Below are positions 59,884 through 64,000 of a DNA stretch of 64,000 nucleotides, in pieces; the first letter of the stretch is position 1; the number at the start of each line of letters is the position of its first letter. The notes beneath the pieces were generated by a model, which saw only the letters and a list, made by a program, of their open reading frames with translations, ran no database searches and was not told the origin of the DNA. The stretch covers positions 3,697,747 through 3,761,746 of the forward strand of contig NC_079488.1 in the NCBI RefSeq assembly GCF_020520425.1. The letters run 5' to 3'. The position numbers were made by a program, and so were the translations under genes. The DNA is from Spinacia oleracea (Eukaryota; Streptophyta; Magnoliopsida; Caryophyllales; Amaranthaceae).

Positions 59884-61180
59884 TGTTAGGTTATGATACA
59901 TATAACTGAATATAAATCATGCGGAAAAACCATAAAGACAGGAATCCAAATTAATTGCCACATAACAATTAGCATAATTTAGGACACATACACTTTGTAG
60001 CGTGCCCTCCCTAGCTGCGCCCGAACCGAACAAGAACAAGCCTAGGACTCCAAATGTCGTCCCTCCGTAGATAGTCCACAGCACGCTCGGATCCGCCTTA
60101 GATTTAATTAACTAGAATTGCACCTAAGGTTCTATGTGTTTTTCGGTTTTTCTGCAGCAAATAATGACTGAATTTTATGCCTAAAACTCGTATGAATACT
60201 TTTAAAACTCGTTATAAATTGTGAACTATGATCACGTATTTATAGGGTATGGAATCAGGTATTAGAATCCTACTAGGAAACGAATTAACTAATCTGAATT
60301 TAATTTAAATTCTATTAATTAATTATCTAGTAGATTTAGGAATTTAATCTTTAAACGAATCCTACATGGTTAAGGTTTCGTACGCAAGCACAAACACACA
60401 CGAGCATGGCCCGCATGCGAGCAGGCCACGCCCGCGCACACGCAAAGACCGCAGCAGGCTACGAAGCCCACGCGTGCTCGCTGCTATTGTGCTCGCAGCC
60501 TTGGCGCGCTGGGAATGGCCTTGCGCTGGGCCTGGCGTTGCCTTGGGCTGTTGTGACGCGCGCTAGGCTTGCTGGACGTGGGCCTGGCTTCGTGCTGGGC
60601 CTTCGTCTAGCAAGCTCGTCCGATGCTAATTCGTACGACGCGCTTCCGATAAATTTCCCGATTCCGGAATTCATTTCCGATACGAACAATGTTTAACATT
60701 TTCGATTCCGGAATTTGTTTCCGTTTCGAACAAATATTTAATATTTCCGTTTTCGGAATTATTTTCCGATTCCGATAATATTTCCGATTCTGACAATATT
60801 TCCGTTTCCGGCAATATTTCCGATTCCAGTAATATTTCCATTTCCGATAATATTTTCCGATACGTACCATGTTTCCGTTTCCGGCAACATCTACGACTTG
60901 GATAATATTTATATTTCCGATACGATCCATATTTCCGTTTCCGGCAATTTCATCGTTTCCGGGGTATTCATTATTTGCCTTTGACGATCTCAGCTCCCAC
61001 TGGAACCAAGATCCGTCGATTCCGAATATCCATAGATGGAGTATTTAATGCCTTTAAATACTTGATCCGTTTACGTACTATTTGTGTGACCCTACGGGTT
61101 CAGTCAAGAGTAAGCTGTGGATTAATGTCATTAATCCACTTGAACTGAAGCGGCCTCTAGCTAGGCATACAATTCACTTG
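59884..61180 (-). repeat. LTR of the same copia family (E1), 5' end missing
   Basis: Reading leftwards, it ends normally in the family's CCTAACA terminus at 59884, and contains a TATA region near 60240, GC-rich block (about 60400-60620) and 18-bp array (about 60645-60962). At 61180 it stops at CACTTG, about 80 bp before the expected TGAAGG start. It may be a solo LTR or a 3' LTR broken by the next element. The base run before it is GGAAA (59879-59883). Confidence 0.88.
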
Positions 61181-61996
61181 TGAAGGAAATAATGCCCTTG
61201 GTCCAAGTATGCATTTAATGTTAAGTCTAATAAATGCGGTTCAGTATTAATTAACAAGTTAATAATTCAGTGAAATCAAGTGAGCTGAATGCCTAGCTAG
61301 AGGCCGCTTCAGTTCAAGTGGAATTAATGATATTAATCCACATCTTACTCTTGACTGAACCCGTAGGGTCACACAAATAGTACGAAAACGGATCAAGTAT
61401 TTAATGGAATTAAATACTCCATCTATGGATATTCGGAATCGACGGATCTTGGTTTCAGTGGGAGCTGAGATCGTCAAAGGCAAGAAATGAATACTCCGAA
61501 AACGATGATATTGCCGGAAACGGAAATATGGATCGTATCGGAAATATAAATATTATCCAAGTCGTAGATGTTGCCGGAAACGGAAACATGGTACGTATCG
61601 GAAAATATTATTGGAAATGGAAATATTGCCGGAATCGGAAATATTGTCGGAAACGGAAATATTACCAGAATCGAAAATATTATCGAAATCGGAAAATAAT
61701 TCCGGAAACGGAAATATTAAATATTTGTTCGAAACGGAAATTAATTCCGAAATCCGGAATATTAAATATTGTTCGTATCGGAAATGAATTCCGGAATCGA
61801 GAATTTAATCGGAAGCGTATCGTACGAATTAGCATCGGACGAGGCCTGCTAGAAGAAGGCCCAGCACGAAGCCGGACCATCGCTCAGCAAGCCGAAGCGC
61901 AGCAAACACACGCTGCCAAGCCACGCAAGGCCAGGCCCAGCAATGGCCTTGGCGCGCGCGCGGGGCTGCGACGAGTGGGCTGACGCTGTGCGTGGG
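61181..61996 (+). repeat. Second LTR of the same family (E2), opposite orientation, 3' end missing
   Basis: It starts with a perfect LTR terminus TGAAGGAAATAATGCC at 61181, directly against E1, and runs through the 18-bp array (about 61496-61825) into the GC-rich block, where it stops at about 61996. The clean start argues that E2 inserted into E1, with ACTTG (61176-61180) as the presumed target copy. Confidence 0.85.
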
Positions 61997-62392
61997 TGTA
62001 ACACCCCGACCTCTAATTCTATTATTAAAGCATACTTAGCAGCGGAATTAACCTAATTCGGTCTAGACATTACTGCCGTAACTCCCTCTTGAGAATTACA
62101 AGGCAACCATAAAGGATTCCTTAATAAAAGTACGTAACTTAATAAAGAATCTTTACTTAAACTCGTTACAACTTAACATTACTTACACTAGGGGAAAAAA
62201 TATCAAAAGTGGCTAGTTAAAAATTGCCTTTATTTAACAAGGGCATCTTTTAAGTGACAAAAATTAAAACAAAAATAAATAAATAAAACTCTCCCCTCCT
62301 AATTCCTGGGAAGCGCATCTTTTGTGTTTTCTAGCTGCTTCCCCTTTGTTGCTGGTGCTCGTGCTCCCCTTTGTTCTTGCAGCTCCCGCACA

Positions 62393-62558
62393 CTACTCTT
62401 CTTCTGCACCGTTTTTCCTCAAATCAGTGATGAATTCGGCGAGTACTTTGTCGCCGACTCCGACTATGCGTTTCAAGTTCGGAGCATACCTTTGAAACGA
62501 GGGAGAGATATTCCAATTTCTTCAGTCCGTCGCCTTTGCTTTCCTCAACTGCCGCCAT
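62393..62558 (-). pseudogene. N-terminal fragment of DEAH-box splicing helicase PRP22/DHX8-like
   Basis: From ATG 62558 on the minus strand the frame gives MAAVEESKGDGLKKLEYLSL, then VSKVCSELETH, the hallmark N-terminus of plant PRP22-type ATP-dependent RNA helicases, which release mRNA from the spliceosome. After one extra base near 62465 the next frame continues VGVGDKVLAEFITDL, then joins KNGAEEE and stops at 62393. Family members have about 15-20 residues between the last two pieces, so there is also an internal deletion. The rest (S1 and helicase domains, over 1,000 residues) is absent. The upstream frame to 62648 is probably 5' UTR. Confidence 0.75.
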
Positions 62559-63191
62559 TGTTGCTGCTGCTTCAAGAATCGATTTCCATCGAGGGTCTCG
62601 CACTTTGTTGGTGGGATTTCGAAAGTGAAAATTGAAAATCCGTGTCAATTTTTAAGGTTTATGTAACTCGTTGAATACCTAAGAAGATTCGCTTATTTAA
62701 TTGCTGAATTGTTGGTGATTTATTATTCTTCCTTTTAGTTGTTAATTTGATGAAAATTTAGTTGGTTCTGTTAATTTACAAACTGCAATTTAAAATAAAA
62801 ATCTACAACGGAGGAAATCCTTCTTCATGAAATGGGGAAAAACCTATGTTAAACTAATTCGGGTCATTTTAGGGTTTGATTTTTTGTTTTTGATGTTATT
62901 TAGATCGATTTTTTTGAGTTTTGCTTAATTTGCTGATGTTATTCAGTTTTGTTACAATGTGGTGCTTGTATGAGTTTTCCCATATGAATCTCTTTGGTAA
63001 AATTTCGGTATGAATTTCTCTCAAGATTTTCTTTTTCGAGTATCAATTGCAATTTTAATAATTGTTTGCACTTTAAGTTGATCTTAATCGAATTTTGCTG
63101 ATAATTTGTTGGCAGTTTCTTTTTTATTTTTCGATTTGAATTGCTCTGAAGTTTGTCATCTGATCTGAATTCTTCTTTGTTATATTTCCAG

Positions 63192-63614
63192 GAAGTGATA
63201 TCGGTGCTGATAAAACACATTCTTCAATCTCTCCCTAAATATTATTCAGAATATCAACTTGTATGAGGTAAGTTTTCAATTTAAATTACTCTGGGAACTT
63301 ATTTTCGCTCAAAGTTCGATCTGTTGGAAGTTAAAAATTTGGGTAATATGGGGAATTTCGCTAATATATACGAGTATTGATTCCTCTTTTAGTTTTCCTT
63401 AAATTTCTCTCGCTTAGAGAATTGTAAGTTTCAATAATTTGGATTTCTTTTGATTTTTCAATGTGAATTGCTATCTTGTTTCTGTTTGATGGGTAGGAGC
63501 TTGCTGCTTCTAGAGGATGTGAGCAATAACTACTGGAGAAGCTCTTAAAGGAGATCAAGGAATCCTGATTAGGAGCTACTAAAGTAGCAAATACAATAAT
63601 GCAACGAGCTCGGG
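63192..63614 (+). other. Two exon-like segments of a possible plus-strand transcript
   Basis: Segment 63192-63267 is bounded by TTTCCAG and GTAAGT. Segment 63497-63614 is bounded by GGGTAG and GTGAGT and ends with a possible start codon at 63599 (MQRARG) just before the donor. If real, this is the 5' end of a gene or retroelement continuing to the right. It is inferred from splice signals alone. Confidence 0.3.
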
Positions 63615-64000
63615 GTGAGTACTAGTTTAGTATTAGGGATTAGAAGCTTAATGTGTTTCTTTCTTCTTCTTCTTTTTTACTTGCTTGAGATGATTTAATT
63701 TGTACACAATATTCGAGGTGATGAAATTTCGATTATTTTAGTGTTAATGTGGTTGTTTGAATGAGGGAATGTTGGTTGCAGGAACATTATTTTGTTAGAT
63801 TTGTAACCATGACATTTTTGTTATTGCTCAAGATATATACATGGAATGAAAAGTTCTAGTTACTAGTTTCTTGAGTTGTGCTCTATTGATGGTTTGTTTT
63901 CGGTATATCTTGAATTTTTTTTATCTTATTTCATGTGTTATGGATGTCATTTGATTGTTCTATGCATATGCTACTATGTTGGAAACAATTGCCTCTAGAT

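Larger units (their letters stand above)
61997..64000 (+). other. Start of another insertion or gene region (F), continuing past the window
   Basis: The sequence changes at 61997 to TGTAACACCCCGACC, a form common at the start of some gypsy LTRs, preceded by GTGGG. The first 300 bp are AT-rich and non-coding, then comes the PRP22-like piece (62393-62558). From about 62650 the plus strand is T-rich with splice-like signals. A chromovirus-type LTR, or a gene end truncated by transposons, both fit; I cannot decide. Confidence 0.35.

Noticed and set aside
59884..61996. A single complete element with inverted terminal repeats
   Set aside because: Both halves are recognisable LTRs of the copia family in opposite directions with internal truncation, not DNA-transposon ends.

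Overview
The window is nuclear DNA of a flowering plant, most likely a eudicot; I cannot name the species. The evidence is an intron-containing RNA polymerase subunit 8 gene with plant features, a plant polyamine/amino-acid permease gene, plant L1-type LINEs with an RNase H tail, a 9-bp-TSD MULE, a Stowaway-like MITE, and about 40 kb of one Ty1/copia family. No rRNA, tRNA, CRISPR or prokaryotic feature was seen.

Layout. 1-11110: copia sequence on the + strand, laid out as coding end - LTR - degenerate internal region - LTR, which is a tandem array sharing its middle LTR; it abuts a decayed LINE (11111-15206). 15397-16905: a polyamine-transporter (PUT/LAT) gene with three single-base deletions. 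17571-22899 (- strand): an intact four-exon gene for RNA polymerase subunit 8 (NRPB8/RPB8, 146 aa), whose second intron holds a 3.5-kb antisense LINE bounded by a 14-bp target duplication. 23282-24479: small repeats, including a 21-bp minisatellite and a Stowaway-like MITE. 24480-35174: copia element B (- strand, TSD CGGGA), full length but with two nonsense codons. 36105-45625: copia element D (- strand, TSD TGATG), a deletion derivative whose left LTR was later hit by a 1.75-kb MULE (TSD TTAATTATA). 46240-56684: copia element C (- strand, TSD GTAAG), with one intact 1,328-residue Gag-Pol and two LTRs that look identical, so very young. 57626-59869: gene remnants (GRF-zinc-finger-like protein, arginine-rich C-terminus). 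59884-61996: two head-to-head LTR pieces of the same family. 61997-64000: another insertion or gene end, containing a broken copy of the N-terminus of the DEAH-box splicing helicase PRP22 and exon-like segments.

The copia family is the main theme. Elements are about 10.4-10.7 kb, long for copia, because a 2.9-kb untranslated leader separates the primer site from gag and about 0.85 kb follows pol. Shared structure includes an 18-bp repeat array in every LTR, a GC-rich island in every leader (with 21-bp tandem repeats in B), and a pair of 16-bp quasi-palindromes exactly 67 bp apart in all four leaders. A2 and D share a variant primer site and a 54-bp coding duplication and so form a non-autonomous sub-lineage; A1, B and C have the autonomous coding sequence. 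Only two host genes are clearly recognisable between the repeats: the permease, broken as read, and NRPB8, intact.
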